In this document: in pieces, positions 1 to 7,402 of the stretch
Position numbering within the stretch: the stretch's first letter is position 1
Layout: the number at the start of each line of letters is the position of its first letter
NCBI GenBank assembly: GCA_034437795.1
Contig: DAOTTI010000092.1
Coordinates: 1 to 16,922 of the forward strand
Length of the DNA stretch: 16,922 nucleotides
Direction: 5' to 3'
Source: DAOTTI01 sp034437795
Lineage (GTDB): Bacteria; Chloroflexota; UBA11872; UBA12225
Translations under genes and position numbers: made by a program
The notes under the pieces: generated by a model
Databases searched by the model: none
The model's input: the letters and a program-made list of their open reading frames with translations, nothing else
Told to the model about the DNA's origin: nothing

Positions 1-1142
1 GCGAGGGCCTGCTGCTCCTCACCACCGATGGGGCATGGGCGCAGCGCATCAGCCATCCCAGGTACGGCTGCACCAAGGAGTACATCGTGGAGATCGATGG
101 CCGGCCCAGCGCGGCCGACCTGGAGCGCCTGCGCCGGCCCATGCTGCTGCCGGGGGGCGACTGGACCACCGGCGCGGAGGTCGAGCTTCTGGACGCCCGC
201 TCGCACCCTCAGGTCGGCGCACCCGCCGGCGGCGGGGGGCACCCGCAGGGCAGGGGGACGCGGCTGCGCATTGTGCTCCACGAAGGCCGCAAACGGCAGA
301 TCCGGCGGATGCTGGAGGCCACCGGCTTCACCGTGCGCCGCCTGCGTCGCATCCGCGTCGGCCCTGTGCACCTCGGCCGGCTGGCGCCCGGCGCCTGGCG
401 TGCCCTCACCGCGGCGGAGGTGCGCCAGGCGGCGCAGCCGAGCGAGCGCGTCTGGCGCCCCCCCGTCATCGCCATCGATGGGCCCGCCGCTTCAGGGAAG
501 TCGACCCTCGGCGCCGCCCTGGCCAGGCGCCTGGGGCTGCGCTACATCGATAGCGGCGTCGTCTACCGCTCCCTCACCTGGCTGGCCCTGCGCCGTGGCG
601 TGTCGGTGAACGACGAGGCCCGCCTGGCGGCGCTGGCCCGCGAGATGGACCTCCAGATCCTGCCCCCCACCACCGATGACGGGCGCCAGTTCACCATCCT
701 GGTCGATGGCCAGGATGCCACCTGGGGCATTCGCTCGCCGGAGGTGGACCGCGCCGTCTCCATCGTCTCCGCCCATCCGGCCGTGCGGGCCGCGCTGACG
801 CAGCGCCTGCGCCAGCTAGCCGAAGGGGGCGGCCTGGTCATGGTCGGCCGTGACATCGGGACCGTGGTCTTGCCCGACGCCGATCTCAAGGTCTTCCTCA
901 CCGCCAGCGCCGAGGAGCGGGCGCGGCGCCGGCTGCGCGAGCTACAGGCCCGCGGCGAGCCGGCCGACTACCACGCCATCCTGGCCGACCTGCGCCAGCG
1001 CGATGCCCTCGACAGCGGGCGCGAGGCGGCGCCCCTGCGCCCGGCCGATGACGCGATCCACCTCGCGACCGACGGCATGAGCCTCGATGACGAGGTGCGC
1101 TTCGTTCTGCAGCACCTGCAGCGCCTGGAGCCTCCGCTATGA
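1..1142 (+). CDS. cmk: RluB/RsuA-type pseudouridine synthase C-terminal part fused to cytidylate kinase (5' partial)
   Basis: The reading frame is open from base 3 to the TGA at 1140-1142. Bases 3-420 encode the back half of an RsuA/RluB-family 23S/16S rRNA pseudouridine synthase: GLLLLTTDG, HPRYGCTKEYIVE and the family signature LHEGRKRQIRRML are visible, with a Gly-rich insertion (about nt 204-255) before the last motif. The catalytic Asp (GRLD motif) and S4 domain would lie upstream of the window. From about nt 465 the same frame continues into a complete cytidylate kinase, which phosphorylates CMP/dCMP with ATP: P-loop GPAASGKST, IDSGVVYR (usually DTGAMYR), GRDIGTVVLPDADLKVFLTA. Separate rluB and cmk genes are often neighbours, so this is a plausible fusion. 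A GTG at 420 could allow internal initiation of a stand-alone kinase, but there is no stop between the parts. The TGA overlaps the plsC start by ATGA, implying translational coupling. Confidence 0.88.
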   Translation, partial: EGLLLLTTDGAWAQRISHPRYGCTKEYIVEIDGRPSAADLERLRRPMLLPGGDWTTGAEVELLDARSHPQVGAPAGGGGHPQGRGTRLRIVLHEGRKRQIRRMLEATGFTVRRLRRIRVGPVHLGRLAPGAWRALTAAEVRQAAQPSERVWRPPVIAIDGPAASGKSTLGAALARRLGLRYIDSGVVYRSLTWLALRRGVSVNDEARLAALAREMDLQILPPTTDDGRQFTILVDGQDATWGIRSPEVDRAVSIVSAHPAVRAALTQRLRQLAEGGGLVMVGRDIGTVVLPDADLKVFLTASAEERARRRLRELQARGEPADYHAILADLRQRDALDSGREAAPLRPADDAIHLATDGMSLDDEVRFVLQHLQRLEPPL

Positions 1143-1876
1143 CCGTGCCCGAACTGCCCGGATCGCCTCCCCGTACCTCTCCCCTCCCTGTACGAACGGA
1201 CGGCGCCGGCCGGCCGACCGGCGTTACGCCCCGCAGCCGCGGCGTGCGGCCAGGCGCGGCCTGGTACGTGGCCCTCCAGTGGCTCGTGAGCGGGGCGCTG
1301 CGGGCCATGGCCGCCATCGAGGTGGCGGGGATGGAGCGTTGCCCTCGGACCGGTGGCGTCTTGCTGGTAAGCAACCACGTCAGCACGGTGGACGTGCCCC
1401 TCATCGGTGCCTGGTGCCCCCGCCCGGTCGTCTTCTTCGGCAAGAGCGAGGTCCGGCACTGGCCAGTGATCAACCTCATCGCCCGCTTCTTTGGCGTGAT
1501 CTTCGTCCGCCGCGGCCAGGCCGACCGCCAGGCCATTCGCGAGGCGCTGGCCAGCCTCGCGGCGGGCGAGGTGGTCTGCTTCTTTCCCGAGGGGCATCGC
1601 AACCGCGGGCGCGGGCTCCTGCCGGCGCAGCCGGGGATTGGCCTCCTGGCGCGGCGCTCGGGGGCCATCGTCTGGCCGGTGGCCGTGACGGGGACGGAGC
1701 GGATCGGCCAGCGCCTGCGCCCCAGGGTGCGCCTGACCGGGGGCGAGCCCTTCGACGCCGTGGCCGTCGCGGAGGCGGAACTGGGCCGCCGGCCATCGGA
1801 TGCGGAGATTGCCGGCGCCATCATGCGCCGCATCGCCGCGCTGCTCCCGCCGGAGCAGCGCGGCGTCTACGCCTGA
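1139..1876 (+). CDS. plsC: 1-acyl-sn-glycerol-3-phosphate acyltransferase (PlsC)
   Basis: A 245-residue PlsC/LPLAT-family acyltransferase, which acylates lysophosphatidate to phosphatidate at the cytoplasmic membrane. The NHxxxxD catalytic motif is seen as NHVSTVD (His80, Asp85), the second block is GKSEVRHWPVI (from about 101), and the glycerol-phosphate-binding block is FPEGHRNRG (149-157; many relatives have EGTRS). Residues 1-40 are a Pro/Gly/Arg-rich extension before the usual family start, so translation could in principle begin later. The ATGA overlap with the upstream fused kinase gene supports the chosen ATG. The stop overlaps the convergent lipid-kinase gene by 10 bp and lies inside a duplicated 30-bp segment. 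Cmk beside PlsC is a known bacterial pairing. It could act on other acyl acceptors; the exact substrate cannot be read from sequence. Confidence 0.88.
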   Translation: MTVPELPGSPPRTSPLPVRTDGAGRPTGVTPRSRGVRPGAAWYVALQWLVSGALRAMAAIEVAGMERCPRTGGVLLVSNHVSTVDVPLIGAWCPRPVVFFGKSEVRHWPVINLIARFFGVIFVRRGQADRQAIREALASLAAGEVVCFFPEGHRNRGRGLLPAQPGIGLLARRSGAIVWPVAVTGTERIGQRLRPRVRLTGGEPFDAVAVAEAELGRRPSDAEIAGAIMRRIAALLPPEQRGVYA

Positions 1877-1949
1877 ACGGGCCGGCGGGAGACCCGCGTC
1901 GTCGTGGCGTCCATCGATACGCGGCGCCTACGCCTGAGCGGGCCGGCGG
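1859..1949. repeat. Duplicated 30-bp plsC/lipid-kinase gene junction
   Basis: Bases 1859-1888 and 1920-1949 match at 28 of 30 positions (both differences are transitions), offset by 61 bp. Each copy encodes RG(V/A)YA-stop on the + strand and RRP(V/A)QA-stop on the - strand, so each carries the ends of both convergent genes. The present plsC and lipid-kinase frames both stop in the first copy; the kinase frame crosses the second copy in a different phase (61 is not a multiple of 3). Confidence 0.8.
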
Positions 1950-2994
1950 ATAGGGGCCCCGCCGGCGCCAGGACGCACAGCGCGCCGGCCTGGGCCTCGA
2001 ACACCATCGGCGTGGCACCCACCACCCGCCCATCGGCGTGCACCGCCAGCGGCTCGCGGGAGGAGACGCGCACGCGGCGGGCGCGGAAGCTCAGGCCGGT
2101 GGTCTGGCGGGGCAGGCGGTGCCACGCCGCGTTGATGAAATACCAGGCCAGGGCCGGCAGCCCCGTGTCTTCGAACACGCGCACCGTCAGCCGCCCGTCG
2201 TCCCAGCGCGCCTCCGGCGCGACGGTAAAGCCGGCGCCGTAAAAGGGGCCGTTGGCGATGGCTACCAGCGGCGCGCGGACGCGGATCCCGCGCGCATCGT
2301 CCAGGTCCAGGGTCATCTCCGCGGCGCGGCACCGCACCAGGCGCAGCAGGGCCGGCAGGAGGGCGGAGAGATCCCTGGCCTTCAGGCGCTCACCGAACGG
2401 GAAGACGGCGGCATCCAGGCCGACCCCCGCCGCCTCCAGAAAGAGCCGCCCACCGGCAAAGCCCACATCCATCGACCGCGGGCGCGCGTCGGCCAGCAGG
2501 CGGGCCGCCGCCAGGGGATCGGGGGGCAAGCCAAGGGCCCGCGCGATGTTGTTGTAGGTGCCGGCCGGCAGGGGCCCCAGCGGGGTGCCCGTGCCGATCA
2601 GCCCGGTGGCGACGTCGCCGACCGTGCCGTCGCCTCCCCAGACGAGAAAAAGGTCGTAGCGCGCCGCCTCCTCCGCCACCTGCGGCGCCAGGGGCGTCCC
2701 AGCGCGGGTGAACAGCAGGTCCGGCTCGATGCCGTGCCAGCGCAGCACCGCCACCAGGTCGCCCAGGACGGAGGTGCGGAACCGGCGCAGGTGCACCGGA
2801 TTGAGCACGAGCCTGGCGCGCCTGGTGCGCCGCCCCTCGTCCCTTCCCGCTGGCGCGGCAGCGGGCGCCTCCGGCCGCGGCGGAGTGGCTCCCACCGTCA
2901 CCGCCGGGGCCATCGCCCCCGCGCTACGATCTGAAGGCTGCTGGCCGGCCGGTGCCACCGGTCCTACAGTCGCCGCCGCGGTCATCTTCCGCAC
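1867..2994 (-). CDS. Diacylglycerol kinase / lipid kinase family protein (YegS/DgkB-like)
   Basis: A 375-residue protein with the diacylglycerol-kinase catalytic fold: VLNPV near residue 63, WGGDGTVGDVATGL (119-132, the ATP-binding GGDGT), LPAGTYNNIARALGLP (about 142-157, usually GTxNDxAR) and FLEAAGVGLDAAVF (185-198). Enzymes of this family use ATP to phosphorylate diacylglycerol or related lipids, giving phosphatidate. The first 55 or so residues are Ala/Pro/Gly-rich and not part of the fold. GTG at 2994 sits 1 bp past the response-regulator stop; ATG at 2985 is an equally possible start and neither has a good Shine-Dalgarno site. It is the last gene of a histidine kinase–response regulator–lipid kinase operon. 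The C-terminus (RRRRR onward) runs through the junction repeat and may be altered by it. The lipid substrate is not determinable. Confidence 0.85.
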   Translation of the reverse strand: MRKMTAAATVGPVAPAGQQPSDRSAGAMAPAVTVGATPPRPEAPAAAPAGRDEGRRTRRARLVLNPVHLRRFRTSVLGDLVAVLRWHGIEPDLLFTRAGTPLAPQVAEEAARYDLFLVWGGDGTVGDVATGLIGTGTPLGPLPAGTYNNIARALGLPPDPLAAARLLADARPRSMDVGFAGGRLFLEAAGVGLDAAVFPFGERLKARDLSALLPALLRLVRCRAAEMTLDLDDARGIRVRAPLVAIANGPFYGAGFTVAPEARWDDGRLTVRVFEDTGLPALAWYFINAAWHRLPRQTTGLSFRARRVRVSSREPLAVHADGRVVGATPMVFEAQAGALCVLAPAGPLSAGPLRRRRRVSMDATTTRVSRRPVQA

Positions 2995-2995
2995 G

Positions 2996-3700
2996 CTACT
3001 CGGCTGCCAGCACCAGTCCGCGGCCCGGCTCGGCGCGCAGGAGCCGCGGCTGATCAGGGTTTTCCTCGAGCTTCTCGCGCAGCCGCCGGACGTAGACCTT
3101 CAGCAGCTCCTCGCTCCCGCCGCCCCGCGGCCCCCAGATGTGGTCTACCAGCTCCGCCGGCGGGACGGGCGTCCCGGCGCGGTGCGCTAGGTAATCCAGG
3201 ATCTGATACTCCAGCGGATCCAGCGGAATACGCCGGCCGCGCCACAGCGCCGTGTGGGTAGCCAGGTCCAGGCGCAGGCCGGGGGATGGGGCTCCACTGT
3301 CCGGCGTCGGTGTAGCCGGCGCGGCCGGCGGGCGCCGCGCCGCGCGGCGCAGCACCGCTTCCACCCGCGCCACGAGCTGGCTGGTGCTGAACGGCTTGGT
3401 GACGTAGTCGTCCGCGCCCATCCGCAGCGCGCCCACCACGTCGGCGTCGTCGTTGCGCACCGTCAGCATGATGATCGGGGTCGCAGCTCGCTCGCGGATG
3501 CGCTGGCACACCTCAAACCCGCTCAGGCCCGGCATGTTCACGTCCAGGATCACCAGGTCCGGGTCCTCGTGCTCGAAGACGGCCAGCGCCTGCGTCCCAT
3601 CGGTCGCCGTGACCACCTGGAAGTGGTGGCGCTTCAGGACGTAGGAGACCACGTCCAGCAGATCGGCGTCGTCGTCCGCCACCAGGATCTTTGCGTTCAT
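2996..3700 (-). CDS. OmpR/PhoB-family response regulator
   Basis: A 234-residue two-domain response regulator. The receiver domain (1-120) has the acidic pocket DDD (9-11), phospho-acceptor Asp53 in VILDVNMPG, Thr80 and Lys102 in VTKPF. A Pro-rich linker (about 122-142) leads to a winged-helix DNA-binding domain (about 143-234) with LDPLEYQILDYLAH and LKVYVRRLREKLE. The C-terminal wing reads RAEPGRGLVL, where most relatives have TVRGxGY, so its DNA contacts may differ. It starts 18 bp after the histidine-kinase stop on the same strand and ends 1 bp before the lipid kinase, so it is very likely the partner of that kinase and co-transcribed. No clear Shine-Dalgarno site precedes the ATG. Its target genes are unknown; the flanking operon is the natural first candidate. 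Confidence 0.93.
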   Translation of the reverse strand: MNAKILVADDDADLLDVVSYVLKRHHFQVVTATDGTQALAVFEHEDPDLVILDVNMPGLSGFEVCQRIRERAATPIIMLTVRNDDADVVGALRMGADDYVTKPFSTSQLVARVEAVLRRAARRPPAAPATPTPDSGAPSPGLRLDLATHTALWRGRRIPLDPLEYQILDYLAHRAGTPVPPAELVDHIWGPRGGGSEELLKVYVRRLREKLEENPDQPRLLRAEPGRGLVLAAE

Positions 3701-3718
3701 CCACGTGCGTCCGGCTGC

Positions 3719-5599
3719 TCATCGGGCGCCGGCGGCCGACAGGGCCCCGGGCGCTGGCTCGTGGCGCGGGGCCGCAGACGGGGCAGGCGCAGGGACGGCC
3801 TCCCGCGGGAGGGTAAACCAGAACGTAGCGCCCTGGTTGGGGGCGCTGGCGACGCCCACCTCGCCGCCGTGGGCCTCCACGATCGCCTTCACGATCGCCA
3901 GGCCCAAGCCGACGCCGGGCGTCGCGCGGCTGGCCATCACGCTCCGGAAGTAGGCCTCGAACAGGCGCGGCTGCTCCTCCGGCGGGATGCCGGGGCCATG
4001 GTCGGTCACGGCCACACGCACCGCTCCATCGCGCTCCTGAATGTCAATCAGGATCGTATCGCCCGCCGGCCCATACTTGGCGGCATTGGAGAGCAGGTTG
4101 ACCAGCACCTGCTGGATCCGTTTAGCGTCCGCCACCACGACCGGCGGCGGCTCCGGAGCGCGGCACTCGACCCGCTGCTCACGCGCCTCCAGGAGCGGTT
4201 GCACGCTGGCGATGGCCTCGGCGACCACGCCGGGCAGGCTGACCGGGCGCGGCGTGATCGTGAACCGCCCGCTGCGCAGGCTACCCAGGTCCAACAGATT
4301 GTCCACCAGGGCCTGCAGACGCGCCGTACTGCGCCGCACGGTAGCCAGGAAGTGGCGCTGCTCCGCCTCCGAGAGGGAGCCGTCCGCGTCGGTCAGGAGC
4401 TCCACCGTAGCGACCAGCGACGCCAGCGGGGTCTTGAGCTCGTGGGCCACGTTGAACAGATACTGGTCCTTGAGCCGGTTCAGCTGCTCCTGCTCCTCCG
4501 CGTAGCGCTGGAGCCGCACCCGCATCTCCTCAATCGCCCGCGCCAGCACGCCGAACTCGTCTCCGGCCGCCCGCGCCGGCACGGGCGTGGCCAGGTCCCC
4601 TTCCCCAATGCGTCGCACCGCGGCCACCAGCGCCCGGACCGGCCGCGTCAGCGCCTGCGCCGTGTACGCCGCCCCGGCCACGGCCAGAGCCAGCACGACC
4701 GCCACCACCGACAGGAAGACCGCCAGCGTCTGGGTCCGGCGCTCAAACAGGACCGCCACGGGGGCGCTGATGCTGTACATGCCTACCACCCGCCCGTGCA
4801 CATCGCTCAGCGGCGCGTAGCGCACAATCACGCGGCCCCCACGGCTGCGGCTGATCAGCTCCACCTCGCGGTGCTCTTCTACTACCTGCTGCCAGACGGG
4901 GGCCGGCGCCACCGCGCCGACCTCGCGCACGCCGGTCGGCAGGCGGACGGACGTGGCCGTGGCGCGGTCGCCGGCGTAGAAGGTCACGTCGAAGGCGATG
5001 GCCCGCTGCAGGCGATCCACCAGTGCGTTGTCCAGCTTGGTGGCCACCAGTACTGCGCCCAGGATGTCCTCGCCGGCCCGGATCGGCAGCGCCACCACCG
5101 CCATCACCCCGTCGGGGGTCACCTCCAACCCTTCCGCCGGCTCGCCGCGCAGCGCCTGTGCGATGGCCTCGTCCGCCCGTAGCGACCGGCCCCCCATAGC
5201 CACACCGCCACGCTCCACCTCGCTCACGCTCGTCCCATCCGGGCCGGCGACGGCGATACGGTCCGCCGGCGACGTGCGCAGCGCCCCTTGCAGCATGGCC
5301 GTGAGCGCCTCCACGTCCTCCGCGGCCAGCGAGCGCCGCAGGGGCTGGCGGGCCGCCAGCACCCCGGCGGTGATGCGGGCGTTCTCCAGCAGATTGTGAT
5401 ATTCGCGCGCCACAAACTCGGACGCGTGGTCCAGTCGGGCGCGGGCCGCCTGCTCCGCCTGCTGCTCGATCAGCCAGTAGGCCACCAGGCTCGTGGCCGC
5501 CACCGCCAGCACGACCAGCGCCGTGGCGAAGAGGGCGAGCTTGACGCGTACGCTCGCCTCGCCACGGCGTTGAAGCAGGTGCCGGACCCGCGGGGTCAT
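3719..5599 (-). CDS. Membrane sensor histidine kinase (Cache-like sensor–HAMP–HisKA–HATPase)
   Basis: A 626-residue transmembrane histidine kinase. TM1 is at about 21-43, an extracytoplasmic sensor region of about 240 residues follows (Cache-like by layout, including GVMAVVALPI and GAVLVATKLDN), TM2 is about 291-313, HAMP 314-367 with LTRPVRALVAAV and DEFGVLARAI. HisKA has the H-box NVAHELKTPL with phospho-acceptor His386. The ATPase domain has the N-box NLLSNAAKYG (Asn505), DHGPGI and GVGLGLAIVKAIVEAHGG. The C-terminal 25 or so residues are Ala/Pro-rich. All catalytic boxes are intact. The start is supported by GGAG at 5607-5610, 7 bases before the ATG. It heads a - strand operon with its response regulator and the lipid kinase. 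The ligand cannot be read from sequence. Confidence 0.93.
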   Translation of the reverse strand: MTPRVRHLLQRRGEASVRVKLALFATALVVLAVAATSLVAYWLIEQQAEQAARARLDHASEFVAREYHNLLENARITAGVLAARQPLRRSLAAEDVEALTAMLQGALRTSPADRIAVAGPDGTSVSEVERGGVAMGGRSLRADEAIAQALRGEPAEGLEVTPDGVMAVVALPIRAGEDILGAVLVATKLDNALVDRLQRAIAFDVTFYAGDRATATSVRLPTGVREVGAVAPAPVWQQVVEEHREVELISRSRGGRVIVRYAPLSDVHGRVVGMYSISAPVAVLFERRTQTLAVFLSVVAVVLALAVAGAAYTAQALTRPVRALVAAVRRIGEGDLATPVPARAAGDEFGVLARAIEEMRVRLQRYAEEQEQLNRLKDQYLFNVAHELKTPLASLVATVELLTDADGSLSEAEQRHFLATVRRSTARLQALVDNLLDLGSLRSGRFTITPRPVSLPGVVAEAIASVQPLLEAREQRVECRAPEPPPVVVADAKRIQQVLVNLLSNAAKYGPAGDTILIDIQERDGAVRVAVTDHGPGIPPEEQPRLFEAYFRSVMASRATPGVGLGLAIVKAIVEAHGGEVGVASAPNQGATFWFTLPREAVPAPAPSAAPRHEPAPGALSAAGAR

Positions 5600-5619
5600 G
5601 GCGTGTCTCCGTCACCTCG

Positions 5620-5649
5620 ATTCTACGAGCGGACGCGTCTACGGATGAA
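5620..5649 (-). promoter_or_regulatory. Predicted promoter of the histidine-kinase operon
   Basis: On the - strand, TAGAAT at 5625-5620 is a good -10 hexamer 20 bases before the ATG, and TTCATC at 5649-5644 lies 18 bp further upstream as a weak -35. It would give a leader of about 13 bases that still contains GGAG. The same TAGAAT hexamer precedes plsY. Confidence 0.4.
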
Positions 5650-5696
5650 GCTGCCGGTCCCTGAGCAGTCCACAGGGGCCCCGCCGCCCGCCGCTC

Positions 5697-5762
5697 CCAC
5701 ACGGAGAGGGCGACGCCGGCCATGGCTGTGCGGCTTGGCCGCGGCGCCCCTTTTCCGTGTGG
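5697..5762. repeat. Inverted repeat in the divergent promoter region
   Basis: The arm at 5697-5710 (CCACACGGAGAGGG) is nearly the reverse complement of 5747-5762 (CCCCTTTTCCGTGTGG). The right arm with its continuation (GCAGAGGTGAGG) resembles the dispersed CCCTCTCC/GGAGAGGG repeats at 8838-9070 and 11314-11466, so this is probably a diverged member of that family. The remainder of 5600-5878 holds only the two predicted divergent promoters. Confidence 0.55.
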
Positions 5763-5856
5763 CAGAGGTGAGGCGAGGGCCATGGCCTGGGGCCGGCCGG
5801 CACTCCAGCGTACGCCCTCGGCCGGCGTGCTCACCATGAGCACGGGGTCCGCCCGA

Positions 5857-5862
5857 TACAAT
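5857..5862 (+). promoter_or_regulatory. Predicted -10 element of the DUF512–der operon
   Basis: TACAAT ends 16 bases before the ATG at 5879. No Shine-Dalgarno sequence lies between them, so the transcript would have a very short leader. No convincing -35 is visible at 16-18 bp spacing. Confidence 0.35.
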
Positions 5863-5878
5863 TTCCTGACCCCTGCTT

Positions 5879-7402
5879 ATGCTGACCATTAAGTCCGTCA
5901 CCCCGGGAAGCGTGGCCGAACGGCTGGGCCTGCGCCCAGGAGACCGCCTCGTCTCGATCGATGGCCATCCCGTGGGCGACGTGATCGACGTCCACTTCTA
6001 CGCCTCGGCGGATACCGTCGAGCTTACCTGGCGCACGCCTGACGGAGCGCGGCGCGAGGCCGGCGTGGACGTCGGCCCGGAGGGGCTCGGCCTGGAGTTC
6101 ACCCAGCCCACGGCCGATGGCATTCGCATCTGCAACAATCGCTGCGTCTTCTGCTTCGTGGACCAGTCGCCGGCCGGCCTGCGGCGCACCCTCTACATCA
6201 AGGACGACGACTACCGCTACTCGTTCCTCGCCGCCAACTTCGTCACCCTCACCAACCTCAGCGAGGCGGACTGGCAGAAGATCCACGACCAGCACCTCTC
6301 GCCCCTCTACGTCTCCGTCCACGCCACGGAGCTGGAGGTGCGGCGCCGGCTCCTGGGCAATCCCACTGCCCCTGACATCCTGGAGCAGCTTGACCGCCTC
6401 GGCTCCTGGGGCATCAAGGTCCATGCCCAGGTCGTCCTGACCCCGGGCTACAACGACGGCCCGCACCTGCAGCGGACGGTGGATGACCTGGCCGCCCGCT
6501 GGCCGTGCGTGCAGTCGCTGGCCATCGTTCCTGTCGGCCTCACGCGCCAGCGCTTCGAGCGGCAGGAACGTCTGCGCCGGCGCCTGCAGGAGCAGCTGGC
6601 CCGTCCGGACCTGGCTCCCGTCCATCGCGCCGGCCTACTGCGGCGGACCGCCACGGCGCCCGTGCTCCGCCTGGTGACCCCTGACGAGGCCAAGGCCCTG
6701 GTGCGGTGGGCGCGGCCCCTCCAGCGGGCGTTCAAGCGCCGGATCGGCCACACCTGGCTCTACCTCTCGGACGAGATCTATCTCCTGGCCGGGGAGCCAG
6801 TGCCCGGCGCGCTGCGCTACGATGGCTTCGTCCAGCTCGAGAACGGCGTGGGCATGGTGCGCACCCTGCTGGACGACTGGCGCCGCGCCCGCAAGCGCTT
6901 GCTGGCCCGAGGCCTCGCCCGACCAGTGTCAGCGCTGCTGGCCTGCGCCACGATGATCGCGCCCACGTTCACGCAGATCGCCACCGAGATGAGCGCCATC
7001 CCGGGGCTGCGCGCGCGGGTGGCCGCCGTCGAGAACCGCTTCTTCGGTCCCGTGGTCACCGTCTCCGGCCTGCTGACGGGGCGTGACATCCTGGCTGCTG
7101 CCGCGGCGGCGGGCGTGCAAGAAGGCGAGCTGCTCTTTGTTCCTCGCGCGGCCCTCGACGATGCCGGCGCGGTCTTCCTCGATGGCATGACCCTTGACCA
7201 GTTCCGGCAGGAGACCCCCGCCACCGTGATCGTCGCCAGGACCATGAAGGAGGTAGTCGACGCCATCGCAGCGCGGACGCGACCGGACGCGGGCCCCGCC
7301 GCCCCGCGCCAGCTCCGGCCGGGCGGCGAGACGGGCCTTATGACTGTCCCGCCACCCCTGACCCCCCAAGCGCCTCGTCCGCTCCGTGCCCATGGCCCGT
7401 AA
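5879..7402 (+). CDS. DUF512 family PDZ/radical-SAM-like Fe-S protein
   Basis: A 507-residue member of the PDZ–radical SAM–DUF512 family, whose reaction is not established. Residues 1-60 form a PDZ-like domain (VTPGSVAERLGLRPGDRLVSIDG). Cys85, Cys89 and Cys92 (CNNRCVFCFVDQ) make the CxxxCxxC cluster motif of radical SAM enzymes. Family blocks follow: YIKDDDYRYSFL, FVTLTNL, LYVSVHATELEVR and QVVLTPGYNDG. The DUF512 part covers about 290-460. The last 35 or so residues are Pro/Arg-rich and lie over the der start, so they look like a late extension. It overlaps der by 11 bp; DUF512 next to der is a recurrent arrangement in Firmicutes, suggesting a link to ribosome or membrane biogenesis, but the role is unknown. 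Confidence 0.9.
   Translation: MLTIKSVTPGSVAERLGLRPGDRLVSIDGHPVGDVIDVHFYASADTVELTWRTPDGARREAGVDVGPEGLGLEFTQPTADGIRICNNRCVFCFVDQSPAGLRRTLYIKDDDYRYSFLAANFVTLTNLSEADWQKIHDQHLSPLYVSVHATELEVRRRLLGNPTAPDILEQLDRLGSWGIKVHAQVVLTPGYNDGPHLQRTVDDLAARWPCVQSLAIVPVGLTRQRFERQERLRRRLQEQLARPDLAPVHRAGLLRRTATAPVLRLVTPDEAKALVRWARPLQRAFKRRIGHTWLYLSDEIYLLAGEPVPGALRYDGFVQLENGVGMVRTLLDDWRRARKRLLARGLARPVSALLACATMIAPTFTQIATEMSAIPGLRARVAAVENRFFGPVVTVSGLLTGRDILAAAAAAGVQEGELLFVPRAALDDAGAVFLDGMTLDQFRQETPATVIVARTMKEVVDAIAARTRPDAGPAAPRQLRPGGETGLMTVPPPLTPQAPRPLRAHGP

Noticed and set aside
898..1833. A 311-codon - strand open frame opposite cmk and plsC
   Set aside because: It has no domain motif and a shadow-like composition, and the + strand genes are clearly real.
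3254..5182. A 642-codon open frame on the + strand opposite the histidine kinase and response regulator
   Set aside because: It is low-complexity Arg/Gln/His/Gly sequence, while the opposite strand encodes intact HisKA, HATPase and receiver motifs.
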